From: Actinomycetota bacterium
GTDB lineage: Bacteria; Actinomycetota; Thermoleophilia; Miltoncostaeales; Miltoncostaeaceae
Assembly: GCA_963169235.1 (NCBI GenBank)
Contig: CAUJCX010000058.1
Location: 1-38,073 of the forward strand
Direction: 5' to 3'
Length of the DNA stretch: 38,073 nt
Made by a program: the position numbers and the translations under genes. Positions 24,482 to 31,912 of the stretch are shown here, piece after piece; position 1 is the first letter of the stretch, and each line of letters starts with the position of its first letter. The notes below the pieces were generated by a model. It had not been told where the DNA came from and did no database searches. It was given only the letters and a program-made list of their open reading frames with translations.

Positions 24482-25732
24482 ATGGCCGACTCCCCGCCTG
24501 CCGCCCCCGGACCTCCGGGCTGGAACCCCGCCCACCCGGCGCCCGCCGAGGACGACATCGTCAAGTGCGTCGCGTGCGGGTTGTGCCTTCCCCACTGCCC
24601 CACGTTCCGCCTGACCGGGCGTGAGACCGCCGCCCCGCGCGGCCGCATCGCCGCCATGCGGGCCGTGCAGGAGGGGCGCGCCGAGGTGGACGCCACGTTC
24701 ACCGTGATGATGGACGAGTGCCTCGCCTGCCGGGCCTGCGAGACGGCCTGCCCCAGCGGGGTGCCGTTCGGGCGCATGATCGAGGCCGCCCGCGCCCAGG
24801 TGGAGCCCACCCGCCCCATCCCGGTGCGCGGCGTCCGCCGCCTCGGCCTGACGTGGGTGATGTCCCGCCCGTGGGCGATGCGGCTGATGGGCCTCGGCCT
24901 GGGCCTGACTCAGGCGGTGCACGCCGACCGCCTGCTGCCCGCGCGCATGTCCGCCGGCGCACCCCGCGTGCGGCTGCGCGACCTGGCGCGGCCCGTTCCC
25001 CGCCGGCTGGGCAGCGGCCCCGTCGCCGGAGTGCTGCGGGGCTGCGTGATGGACGTGGCCTTCCGGCCGGTGCAGGCCGCCACCATGCGGGCGGTGGCCG
25101 CGTGCGGGCACACGGCCGTGATGCCCGAGGGCGGCTGCTGCGGGGCCCTGGCCATGCACTACGGGCAGCCCGAGGCGGCCAAGCGCATGGCGCGGCAGCG
25201 CATCGCCGAGTTCGAGGAGGCCGGCGCCGACGTGGTGGTGGTGAACTCCGCGGGCTGCAGCGGCCACATGAAGACGTGGGGACACCTGCTGGCCGACGAC
25301 CCGCAGTGGGCCGAGCGGGCCCAGCGCATCGCCGAGCGCGTGCGCGACGTGCTGGAGCTCGACGTGCCCGCGACCCCCTGCCGGGGCGACGCGGTGGCCG
25401 TGCACGACGCCTGCCACCACGTCAACGGCCAGGGCATCGTGACCGAGACCCGCCGCATGGTCGCCGCGTCGGGGGCGCGCCCCGTGGAGATCCCCGACGA
25501 CGGGCGCTGCTGCGGGGCCGCCGGCCTCTACAGCGTGCTGCAGCCCGAGATGTCGGCCGAGCTGCGGCTGCAGAAGGCGCGCGCCATCGCCACCACGGGC
25601 GTGTCGACCGTGGCGGTGGCGAACCCGGGCTGCGCGGCCCAGATCGCCGCGGGGCTGCGGGAGATCGGCGCCGACGTGACCGTCCGCCACCCGGTGGAGA
25701 TGCTGCGCCCCGTGGTTCCCCCCGGCCCGTGA
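24482..25732 (+). CDS. glcF: Glycolate oxidase iron-sulfur subunit GlcF
   Basis: A 416-aa protein with two [4Fe-4S] ferredoxin motifs, CVACGLCLPHC (Cys29, 32, 35, with Cys39) and CLACRACETAC (Cys80, 83, 86, with Cys90). Two cysteine-rich CCG domains follow: GGCCGALAMHYG and GRCCGAAGLYS, each preceded by a DACHH- or NSAGC-type segment. It moves electrons from the flavin subunits towards quinone. The ATG at 24482 has no ribosome binding site; TAGCGT (24470-24475), partly the glcE stop codon, lies six bases upstream, the same spacing as in the other leaderless candidates. The stop overlaps the next start as GTGA. Confidence 0.93.
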   Translation: MADSPPAAPGPPGWNPAHPAPAEDDIVKCVACGLCLPHCPTFRLTGRETAAPRGRIAAMRAVQEGRAEVDATFTVMMDECLACRACETACPSGVPFGRMIEAARAQVEPTRPIPVRGVRRLGLTWVMSRPWAMRLMGLGLGLTQAVHADRLLPARMSAGAPRVRLRDLARPVPRRLGSGPVAGVLRGCVMDVAFRPVQAATMRAVAACGHTAVMPEGGCCGALAMHYGQPEAAKRMARQRIAEFEEAGADVVVVNSAGCSGHMKTWGHLLADDPQWAERAQRIAERVRDVLELDVPATPCRGDAVAVHDACHHVNGQGIVTETRRMVAASGARPVEIPDDGRCCGAAGLYSVLQPEMSAELRLQKARAIATTGVSTVAVANPGCAAQIAAGLREIGADVTVRHPVEMLRPVVPPGP

Positions 25733-26664
25733 CGCCGCCACGCCCCCTCGGCATCGACGTCGGGGGCACGAAGTGCCTGGGGGTCGTGCTGGACGGCGAC
25801 GGCGCCGTGGCCGCCGAGGCGCGGCGCGAGACGCCCAAGAACGCCCCGGCGCTCGTCGACGCGCTGGCGGACATCGTGGGCGAGCTGGGATCCGCCCCCG
25901 CCGTGGGGGTGGGCCTGCCCGGCCTGATCGACCGCGACGGCACGCTGGTGGCGTCGGCGCACCTGGGCGCGATGGCCGGGCTGCGGCTGGCGGCGCGGCT
26001 GGAGGACCGCCTGGGCGTGCCGGTGCGCGTGGGCAACGACGCGACGTTCGCCACGTGGGCCGAACGGACGCTGGGGGCGGGCCGCGGCTGCGACGACATG
26101 GTGATGGTGACGCTGGGCACGGGCATCGGCGGCGGCATCGTGGCCGCGGGGCGGCTGGTGCTGGGCCGCAACGGGTTCGCGGGCGAGTTCGGGCACATGG
26201 TGGTCGATCCCGGCGGACCGCCCTGTCCGTGCGGTCGGCAGGGGTGCTGGGAGCGGTACGCGTCGGGGTCCGGCCTCGCCCGGCTCGCCCGCGACGCCGC
26301 GCTGGGCGGGCGCATCGGCCGGGTGGTGGAGCTGGCCGGCGGCGACGTTCACGCCGTGCGCGGCGAGCACGTGCAGCAGGCGGCCCGCGAGGGCGACGCG
26401 GGCGCGCGGGCGGTGGTCGACGCGTTCGCCCGCTGGGTCGCCATCGGCCTGGTGAACCTGACGAACGCGCTCGATCCCCAGGTCTTCGTGCTGGGAGGGG
26501 GCCTCGCCGAGGGCGCCGACCTGTACCTCGCCCCGATCGACCGCTGGTTCACCGAGCTCCTGTACGGCGGGTCGGTGCGGCCGCGGCCGACGCTGCGGTT
26601 CGCCGCCCTCGGCCCGTGCGCCGGCGCCGTCGGCGCCGCTCTGCTGGCAGCCGGGGACGGCTGA
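25729..26664 (+). CDS. ROK family sugar kinase (glucokinase-like)
   Basis: A 311-aa ROK kinase. The phosphate-binding DVGGTK is at residues 10-15, GVGLPGLID near 60, the catalytic aspartate is in GNDA (Asp104), TLGTGIGGG near 128, and the ROK zinc site is formed by His156 with Cys166, 168 and 173 (CPCGRQGCWE). There is no DNA-binding domain, so it is an enzyme rather than a ROK repressor. Glucose, N-acetylglucosamine or N-acetylmannosamine are typical substrates. GTG 25729 overlaps the glcF stop by 4 bases, tying it to the glycolate operon for reasons that are not obvious. Confidence 0.92.
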   Translation: MTPPRPLGIDVGGTKCLGVVLDGDGAVAAEARRETPKNAPALVDALADIVGELGSAPAVGVGLPGLIDRDGTLVASAHLGAMAGLRLAARLEDRLGVPVRVGNDATFATWAERTLGAGRGCDDMVMVTLGTGIGGGIVAAGRLVLGRNGFAGEFGHMVVDPGGPPCPCGRQGCWERYASGSGLARLARDAALGGRIGRVVELAGGDVHAVRGEHVQQAAREGDAGARAVVDAFARWVAIGLVNLTNALDPQVFVLGGGLAEGADLYLAPIDRWFTELLYGGSVRPRPTLRFAALGPCAGAVGAALLAAGDG

Positions 26665-26681
26665 CCCTCTGAACTCACGCG

Positions 26682-26710
26682 CGGCCTCGTCGTCAGGCGG
26701 GACGAGGCCG
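26682..26710. terminator. Bidirectional hairpin between convergent genes
   Basis: CGGCCTCGTC (26682-26691) and GACGAGGCCG (26701-26710) form a perfect 10-bp stem with a 9-base loop between the ROK gene (+) and the VWA gene (-), overlapping the last codons of the latter. It lacks a T-tract, as is usual in very GC-rich genomes. It can serve both directions. Confidence 0.6.
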
Positions 26711-27673
26711 GCGGGTGGCCTCCGGGATGCCCGCGAGGGCCGCGACCGCGAGGATCAGCAGTACCAGGGATGCGCTGGCCGGCACCCACGCGTACTGCCG
26801 GGTGTCGGGCTCCGGCGCCAGCACGCGGCCCATGTCGGCGAACACCGCCTGCAGGTCGCCGGCCGTCGCCGTCTGAGCGAACACGCCGCCCGTGGTGGAG
26901 GCGATCTGCGACAGCGTGTCGGGAGGCGCCGGCTGCCCGCGCACCCCGGGATCGTTGCCGATCATGATGGTGTACACCGGCACCCTGGCCGCGGCGGCCA
27001 TCTGCGCCCCCTCCGCGGGCTGCACGCTGCCGCCCACCTGGGCGCCGTCGGTGATCAGGAGGATGCGCCCCGCGGCGTCCTGGGGCCGGTCGGGCACCGT
27101 GTCGAGCGCGCCCGACGCGCGCAGCGCCGACAGCGACGTCGAGATGGCGTCGCCGATCACCGTGCCGTAGCGGGTCTTCGAGAAGCGCTCCCGCAGCGCG
27201 GTCAGGAGCTCCGTGCGGTCGGTGGTGGGGGCGGCCACCACGTCGGCGCTGCCCGCCATCGACACCAGGCCGATGCGGATGTCCTTCGGCGCGGTCTCGA
27301 TGAACCGCCGCGCGGCGTCCTGCGCGGCGGCCAGGCGGGTGGGGTTGATGTCGGTCTTGTTCATGGAGTCCGAGACGTCCATCGCCAGCATGATCGTGGC
27401 GCGGGACTTCTCCTCGTTCGTGACCTCGTACGGGCGCGCCAGCGCCACCACGCCCCCGGCCAGCGCCACCAGGGCCAGCGCGGCCGCCACCACCCGGCCG
27501 GGACGTCGCGCCGGCCGCAGCGACGCGCCCATCAGGCGGGGATCGGCGTAGCGCGCCGCCCCCCGGCCCCGGCGGCGGGACGCCCACAGCATGAGGACGG
27601 CCACCACGGGCACCAGCACCAGGCCCCACAGCAGGTGCGGAGCCTCCCATTCGAGCCACGACGGCATGCTCAT
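26693..27673 (-). CDS. VWA-domain membrane protein (BatA/BatB-like), second copy
   Basis: A 326-aa protein with N-terminal helices (about 10-30 and 58-78), a von Willebrand A domain beginning ATIMLAMDVSDSM with MIDAS residues DxSxS, a TDRTEL and LLITDGAQ element, and a final transmembrane helix (about residues 296-316). Such proteins occur with MoxR ATPases. The ATPase is thought to remodel VWA partners or metal-loaded client proteins; the exact function is unsettled. ATG 27673 overlaps the preceding stop as ATGA. It is a paralogue of the neighbouring gene at 27670-28605, which shares the same topology and motifs. Confidence 0.9.
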   Translation of the reverse strand: MSMPSWLEWEAPHLLWGLVLVPVVAVLMLWASRRRGRGAARYADPRLMGASLRPARRPGRVVAAALALVALAGGVVALARPYEVTNEEKSRATIMLAMDVSDSMNKTDINPTRLAAAQDAARRFIETAPKDIRIGLVSMAGSADVVAAPTTDRTELLTALRERFSKTRYGTVIGDAISTSLSALRASGALDTVPDRPQDAAGRILLITDGAQVGGSVQPAEGAQMAAAARVPVYTIMIGNDPGVRGQPAPPDTLSQIASTTGGVFAQTATAGDLQAVFADMGRVLAPEPDTRQYAWVPASASLVLLILAVAALAGIPEATRRPRPA

Positions 27674-28605
27674 CCCAGCCTCACCCCCCAGCGCCACCAC
27701 GCGAGCCCGGCCGCGGCGAACAGCGCCATCGCCAGGGCCACCGCCCAGTCGGTCACCTCGTGTTGCTCGCGCGTGGATCCGATGAACGACCCCAGGTCGT
27801 CGTAGACCTTCGACACCGATTCGGCGTCCTTGCTCTCGAACGCCTGACCACCCGTGCTGTCGGCGATCTGCTTCATCGTCTCGGGGCTCGGAGGCACGGC
27901 CCTGCCGGGGCCCAGCGTGCCGTCGGGCGTGCCCAGGGCGATCGCGTACACCGGCACCTTGGCGGCCGTCACCTCCTGCAGCGCGTCCGCCACAGGCCGG
28001 CCGGTGCGGTTGGCGCCGTCGGACAGCAGCAGGATGCGCGCCGACTCGGGCACGGCGGCGTCGCCCTGGGAGGCCTTGATGGCCTCCAGCGACGCGACCA
28101 GCGCGTCGCCGATGGCCGTGTCGCCCACCGCCACCAGGCTGTCGATGCCGCGCACCAGCTGGTCGCGGTCGGTCGTGGGAGGCACCACCACCGCGGCGCT
28201 GGTCGAGAACGCGACGAGGCCCACCTGGAACGTGCGGGGCATCTGCCGCGCGAAGCGGATGGCTGCGTCCTGGGCCGCCCGCAGACGGGTGGGGTCGACG
28301 TCGTCGGCCGCCATCGACCCGGACACGTCGATCGCCAGCATGATGGTGGCGCGGTCGCGCGGGACGCTGCGCTCGGCCTCGGGACGCGCGACGCCGACGG
28401 TCAACGCCAGCAGCGCCAGCAGGGCGAGCGCTACGGGGATGTGGCGGCGCCCGCGGGGGGCGACGGCGACCTCGTCGAACACGTCCAGGTCGGGATACGG
28501 CAGCCCGCCCCGGTGGCGGCGGCGGGCCGCCCACCATCCGGCGGCCACCACCAACCCGGCCACCAGCGGCACGAGCCACAGCGCATGCGGCCACACGAAG
28601 CTCAT
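27670..28605 (-). CDS. VWA-domain membrane protein (BatA-like), first copy
   Basis: A 311-aa protein of the same design as its downstream neighbour: two N-terminal hydrophobic segments, a VWA domain with ATIMLAIDVSGSM (MIDAS DxSxS), RILLLSDGAN and a C-terminal helix (about 286-305). MIDAS residues are intact, so divalent-metal-dependent ligand binding is expected. The VWA domain should face the outside or inner surface between the two hydrophobic ends. ATG 28605 overlaps the DUF58 gene stop as ATGA. The two VWA genes look like a tandem duplication that has diverged. Confidence 0.92.
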   Translation of the reverse strand: MSFVWPHALWLVPLVAGLVVAAGWWAARRRHRGGLPYPDLDVFDEVAVAPRGRRHIPVALALLALLALTVGVARPEAERSVPRDRATIMLAIDVSGSMAADDVDPTRLRAAQDAAIRFARQMPRTFQVGLVAFSTSAAVVVPPTTDRDQLVRGIDSLVAVGDTAIGDALVASLEAIKASQGDAAVPESARILLLSDGANRTGRPVADALQEVTAAKVPVYAIALGTPDGTLGPGRAVPPSPETMKQIADSTGGQAFESKDAESVSKVYDDLGSFIGSTREQHEVTDWAVALAMALFAAAGLAWWRWGVRLG

Positions 28606-29522
28606 GCCGCGCCCCGCGTGCGGCGTACCGACAGCGCCCGCGCCATCGCCAGCACCCAGTCGCCGCCCGTGTCGAGCACGATGCGGTCGGCCCGTGCCCG
28701 CCGCAGCATGGCGCCCGTGGCCTGGTCGCGCTGGGCGGCGACGTGGCGCAGGCGATCGCGGAAGCGGGGGTCGGCCGTGTCGATCAGGCGGGTGCCGCCG
28801 GTCTCCATGTCGCGCAGGCGCACCACGCCCAGGTCGGGCAGCTCACTCTCGCGTGGGTCGCGCACCTCCACCGCGAACACGTGGTGGCGCCGGCCCAGCG
28901 TCCCCAGCGCGTTCTCGAGCGCGTCGGACGCGGGGAAGTCGGAGATCACGAACACCGCACCGCGGTGGGTCGCCACCTTCCCCATCGCGGCGACGGCGGC
29001 GGCCAGGTCGGTGCGCCCGGGGGTCGCGGGCGGCTGCAGGCGGGACGCCGCCGCAAGCGAGGCCGACAGGCCGCGGCGGTCGCCGACGGGGGGACGCATC
29101 AGGTCGAGGCCGCCCGTGACGCTCGCGGCGACGCCCAGGCGGTCGCCCCGGCGCCGCAGCACCGTGCCGATGCCGGCCAGCGCCTCCAGCGCCAGGTCGG
29201 CCTTCGTCATCACGGCGCTGCCGAACTGCATCGACGGTGACCGGTCGACCAGCGCCCACGCGGTCAGCACGGGCTCGAGCTCCGGCACGCGCACCATCGC
29301 CTCGCCGGTGCGCGCGGTCAGCGGCCAGTCGATCCACCGCACGTCGTCGCCGGGCTCGTAGTGGCGGGTGAGCGACGTCTCGCCGCCCGGTCCCGGACGA
29401 CGGCCGCGACGCTCGCCCTGCAGCACCCCGTCGAGCCGGCGCGAGATGCGCAGCTCGACGCGCCGCAGCAGCGCGTCGGCGGGCCCGCGCCCGCGCGCCG
29501 GTGGTTCGAGCACGCTCGCCAT
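28602..29522 (-). CDS. DUF58 domain protein
   Basis: A 306-aa protein with the DUF58 signature YEPGDDVRWIDWPLTAR near residue 55, and a following VWA-like fold with a DRSPSM MIDAS element near 92. No membrane helix is seen. DUF58 proteins accompany MoxR ATPases in the common MoxR-DUF58-VWA arrangement, where they are likely clients or adaptors of the ATPase. ATG 29522 lies four bases past the MoxR stop. Confidence 0.92.
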   Translation of the reverse strand: MASVLEPPARGRGPADALLRRVELRISRRLDGVLQGERRGRRPGPGGETSLTRHYEPGDDVRWIDWPLTARTGEAMVRVPELEPVLTAWALVDRSPSMQFGSAVMTKADLALEALAGIGTVLRRRGDRLGVAASVTGGLDLMRPPVGDRRGLSASLAAASRLQPPATPGRTDLAAAVAAMGKVATHRGAVFVISDFPASDALENALGTLGRRHHVFAVEVRDPRESELPDLGVVRLRDMETGGTRLIDTADPRFRDRLRHVAAQRDQATGAMLRRARADRIVLDTGGDWVLAMARALSVRRTRGAA

Positions 29523-29526
29523 GCCG

Positions 29527-30648
29527 CTACGCCGCGGACTCGGCCGCGCCGTGGCCCAGGCTGACGTCGGGCATCTCGACGGCGTCGAGGATCGCGGTCA
29601 GCACCTGGTCGGGCTTCACGTCGCTCGCCAGCGCCTCGTAGCTGAGCACCACGCGGTGGCGCAGCACGTCGTGGAACAGCGAGTGGACGTCGTGTGGCGT
29701 GGCGAAGCTGCGGCCGCGCATCACCGCCAGCGCGCGCGCACCGCGGATGAGGTTCAGCGACGCGCGGGGCGAGCCGCCCACGTCGAGGTACGCGGCCAGG
29801 TCGGGCACGCCCTCGTCGGCCGGGTGGCGCGTGGCGTTGACCAGGCGCACCGCGTACGCCCGCACCCGGTGGTCGACGAACACCGCGTCGGCCGTCTGCT
29901 GCAGGTGCAGCAGGTCGTCGGTCGACAGGAGGGTGCGCGGCACCGGCGGGTCGGACGCCATGCGGCGCACGATCTCCTCCTCGTCGGCCACCGACGGGTA
30001 GCCCACCACCACCTTCATGGCGAACCGGTCCACCTGCGCCTCGGGCAGCGCGTACACGCCCTCGTTCTCGATGGGGTTCTGGGTGGCCATCACCAGGAAC
30101 GGCTTCGGCACCGGGTGGCTCTCGCCGGCGATGGTAACGTGCCCCTCGGCCATCACCTCCAGCAGCGCGCTCTGCACCTTGGCCGGGGCGCGGTTGATCT
30201 CGTCGGCCAGCACGAAGTTGGCGAACACGGGGCCGAGGCGGGTGCTGAACTCGCCGTGGCGGTTGAGCACCTGCGCGCCCACGACGTCGCTGGGCACCAG
30301 GTCGGGCGTGAACTGGATGCGCGAGAAGTCGCCGCCGACCACCTTCGCCACGGTCTCGAGCGTCAGCGTCTTGGCTAGGCCCGGGACGCCCTCCAGCAGG
30401 ATGTGCCCGCGGCCCACCAGCGCCACCAGCACGCGGTCCAGCAGGCGGTCCTGCCCCACGATCACGCGTCGCAGCTCGTACAGCACGTTCTCGAGGCGCT
30501 CGCGGGGGGTGCCGCCGCCGGTCGGAAGCGGACCGGGCTCCAGCGGGGGCGTCGGGGCCGAGGGCGCCAGCACCGGCCCCTGAGCGGTGACGGCGGGCGG
30601 CGCGGGCGGCGGGGAGCCGGGCGTGCGGTGTGGATCGGGCGTCGTCAT
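29527..30648 (-). CDS. MoxR family AAA+ ATPase
   Basis: A 373-aa cytoplasmic AAA+ ATPase. A proline-rich N-terminal stretch of about 45 residues precedes the MoxR core. Walker A is LLEGVPGLAKT, Walker B is VLADEINRAP, and sensor 1 is ATQNPIENEGVYALPEAQ with the MoxR-typical LPEAQVDRF. A lid domain follows. MoxR ATPases act as chaperones in maturation of protein complexes; the downstream DUF58 and two VWA genes are the typical partners. ATG 30648 has GAGGAA five bases upstream. The first gene of the set is the protease at 30658, nine bases away. Confidence 0.95.
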   Translation of the reverse strand: MTTPDPHRTPGSPPPAPPAVTAQGPVLAPSAPTPPLEPGPLPTGGGTPRERLENVLYELRRVIVGQDRLLDRVLVALVGRGHILLEGVPGLAKTLTLETVAKVVGGDFSRIQFTPDLVPSDVVGAQVLNRHGEFSTRLGPVFANFVLADEINRAPAKVQSALLEVMAEGHVTIAGESHPVPKPFLVMATQNPIENEGVYALPEAQVDRFAMKVVVGYPSVADEEEIVRRMASDPPVPRTLLSTDDLLHLQQTADAVFVDHRVRAYAVRLVNATRHPADEGVPDLAAYLDVGGSPRASLNLIRGARALAVMRGRSFATPHDVHSLFHDVLRHRVVLSYEALASDVKPDQVLTAILDAVEMPDVSLGHGAAESAA

Positions 30649-30657
30649 GCTGTTCCT

Positions 30658-31581
30658 CTAAGGGACGGAGTTCACGAGGGCGCTCACCCTCGACGCGGGT
30701 ACCGCGAAACCGATGCCGACGTTGCCGGTGATGGGTGCGCGGATGGATGTGGGGATGCCCACCAGGCGGCCCTCGAGGTCGAACAGGCCGCCCCCGGAGT
30801 TGCCGGGGTTGATGGGCGCGTCGGTCTGGATCATGGGGATGCCGCTCTCGCCGGGGCGGTTGAGCGCGCTGACGATGCCGGCGGTGACGGTGTTCTGAAG
30901 GCCGAACGGGCTGCCGATGGCGAAAACCTGGTCGCCGACCCGCAGCGGGTTGCTGGTGCCGTCGGCCAGTTGCACGCCGGTCGGCACCGTGGACGTGGGC
31001 CGGATGACCGCGAGGTCCTGGTCGGGGTCGTGGCGCACCACGCGCCCCACCTGGCGGCGCCCGTCGCTGGTGACGATCTGGACGACGTCGGCGCCGTCGA
31101 CCACGTGCTCGTTGGTCACGATGAGGCCGCGCGGAGCCAGCACCACGCCGCTGCCCATGCCGGAGCCGGTGCGGATGGTGACCACGCTGGGCGCCACCTG
31201 GGTGATGGCGTCCTCGAGCGTCGTCCCGGCCGAGACCGTGGTGGTGGGGGCCGGCGTCGGCGACGCGGTGGTCGCCACGGTCGACGACGGCGGGGCCGTC
31301 GACGCCGTGTCGGCCGGGAACACGCGGGTGGCCGTGACGCCGCCCACCGCTCCCGCGGCCACCAGGGCGACGGCGCCCAGCGCCACCGCGGCACCCCGTC
31401 GGCTGCGACGCACCGGCCGCTCGCGGGAAAGCTCGATCACGGGGGCCGGCGGCGTCCCGCCGTCACGCCGCAGCGGCGGCAGCGCCCCGGGCTGTGCCTG
31501 GGCGCGCGGGGGAAGCGGGGGCAGGCCGTCCCCGTGTGCGGGTCGCGGCGGCAGCGGCGGGAGGGACGAGGAGGAGGTCAC
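30658..31581 (-). CDS. Membrane-anchored trypsin-like serine protease (HtrA-like, no PDZ)
   Basis: A roughly 307-aa protein. Residues 1-60 are cytoplasmic and proline-rich, with PPLPPR twice and a third PPLRR. A transmembrane helix spans about 63-83, a Thr/Pro/Ser-rich linker runs to about 118, and a chymotrypsin-fold protease domain occupies about 120-307. The catalytic triad is intact: His159 (TNEHVVDGA), Asp189 (DPDQDLAVI) and Ser262 (INPGNSGGGLFD). The PDZ domain usual for HtrA/DegP is absent, as in HhoA-like or shorter actinobacterial forms. It probably acts outside the membrane on misfolded proteins. The start is GTG 31581; GTG 31611 would add ten residues. TACAAC lies six bases upstream of GTG 31581, so a leaderless start is possible. 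Confidence 0.9.
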   Translation of the reverse strand: MTSSSSLPPLPPRPAHGDGLPPLPPRAQAQPGALPPLRRDGGTPPAPVIELSRERPVRRSRRGAAVALGAVALVAAGAVGGVTATRVFPADTASTAPPSSTVATTASPTPAPTTTVSAGTTLEDAITQVAPSVVTIRTGSGMGSGVVLAPRGLIVTNEHVVDGADVVQIVTSDGRRQVGRVVRHDPDQDLAVIRPTSTVPTGVQLADGTSNPLRVGDQVFAIGSPFGLQNTVTAGIVSALNRPGESGIPMIQTDAPINPGNSGGGLFDLEGRLVGIPTSIRAPITGNVGIGFAVPASRVSALVNSVP

Positions 31582-31660
31582 GCCGATGTTGTACCGCGGA
31601 TGTGTGAACACGCGGTTGAGACGCCCTTAGGGATGAATCCGCGAGACCCTCAGCCTGTTC

Positions 31661-31912
31661 TCAGCAACGGCCGCGACGGCGGCTCGCCGCCGACACGCCG
31701 TCGGCCAGCGCGTCGGCCAGCTGCGCCCGTTCGACGGCCCGCGCCAGGCGCACGCGGGTGCGGTCCAGCTGCATGCGGTCGGCCTCGTCGAGCGTCCCGT
31801 CGTCGGCCACGCGCTGCATGTGCTCCACCCGTTGCGACAGCTCGCGCACCCGCTGCCAGAGGCCGTCCGCGACGGCGTCCGCCCCGGCGGCGCCTGCGCG
31901 GCCCGACGTCAC
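31661..31912 (-). CDS. 83-aa helical protein coupled to the helicase gene
   Basis: A small, charged, alanine- and arginine-rich protein (residues about 18-72 form heptad-like helices, e.g. RVRELSQRVEHMQRVADD) likely to be a coiled coil. It has no signal or membrane helix. GTG 31912 overlaps the helicase stop as GTGA, which is good evidence that it is a real gene translated from the same message. No family is recognised. Coiled-coil partners of helicases are common, but no function is claimed. Confidence 0.6.
   Translation of the reverse strand: MTSGRAGAAGADAVADGLWQRVRELSQRVEHMQRVADDGTLDEADRMQLDRTRVRLARAVERAQLADALADGVSAASRRRGRC

Noticed and set aside
23246-25741. 831-residue minus-strand open frame
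   Set aside because: Antisense to glcE and glcF, without any recognisable motif.
26693-30648. MoxR-VWA genes as a novel NTPase defence system
   Set aside because: The MoxR-DUF58-VWA-VWA order is the ordinary widespread arrangement found in many bacteria.
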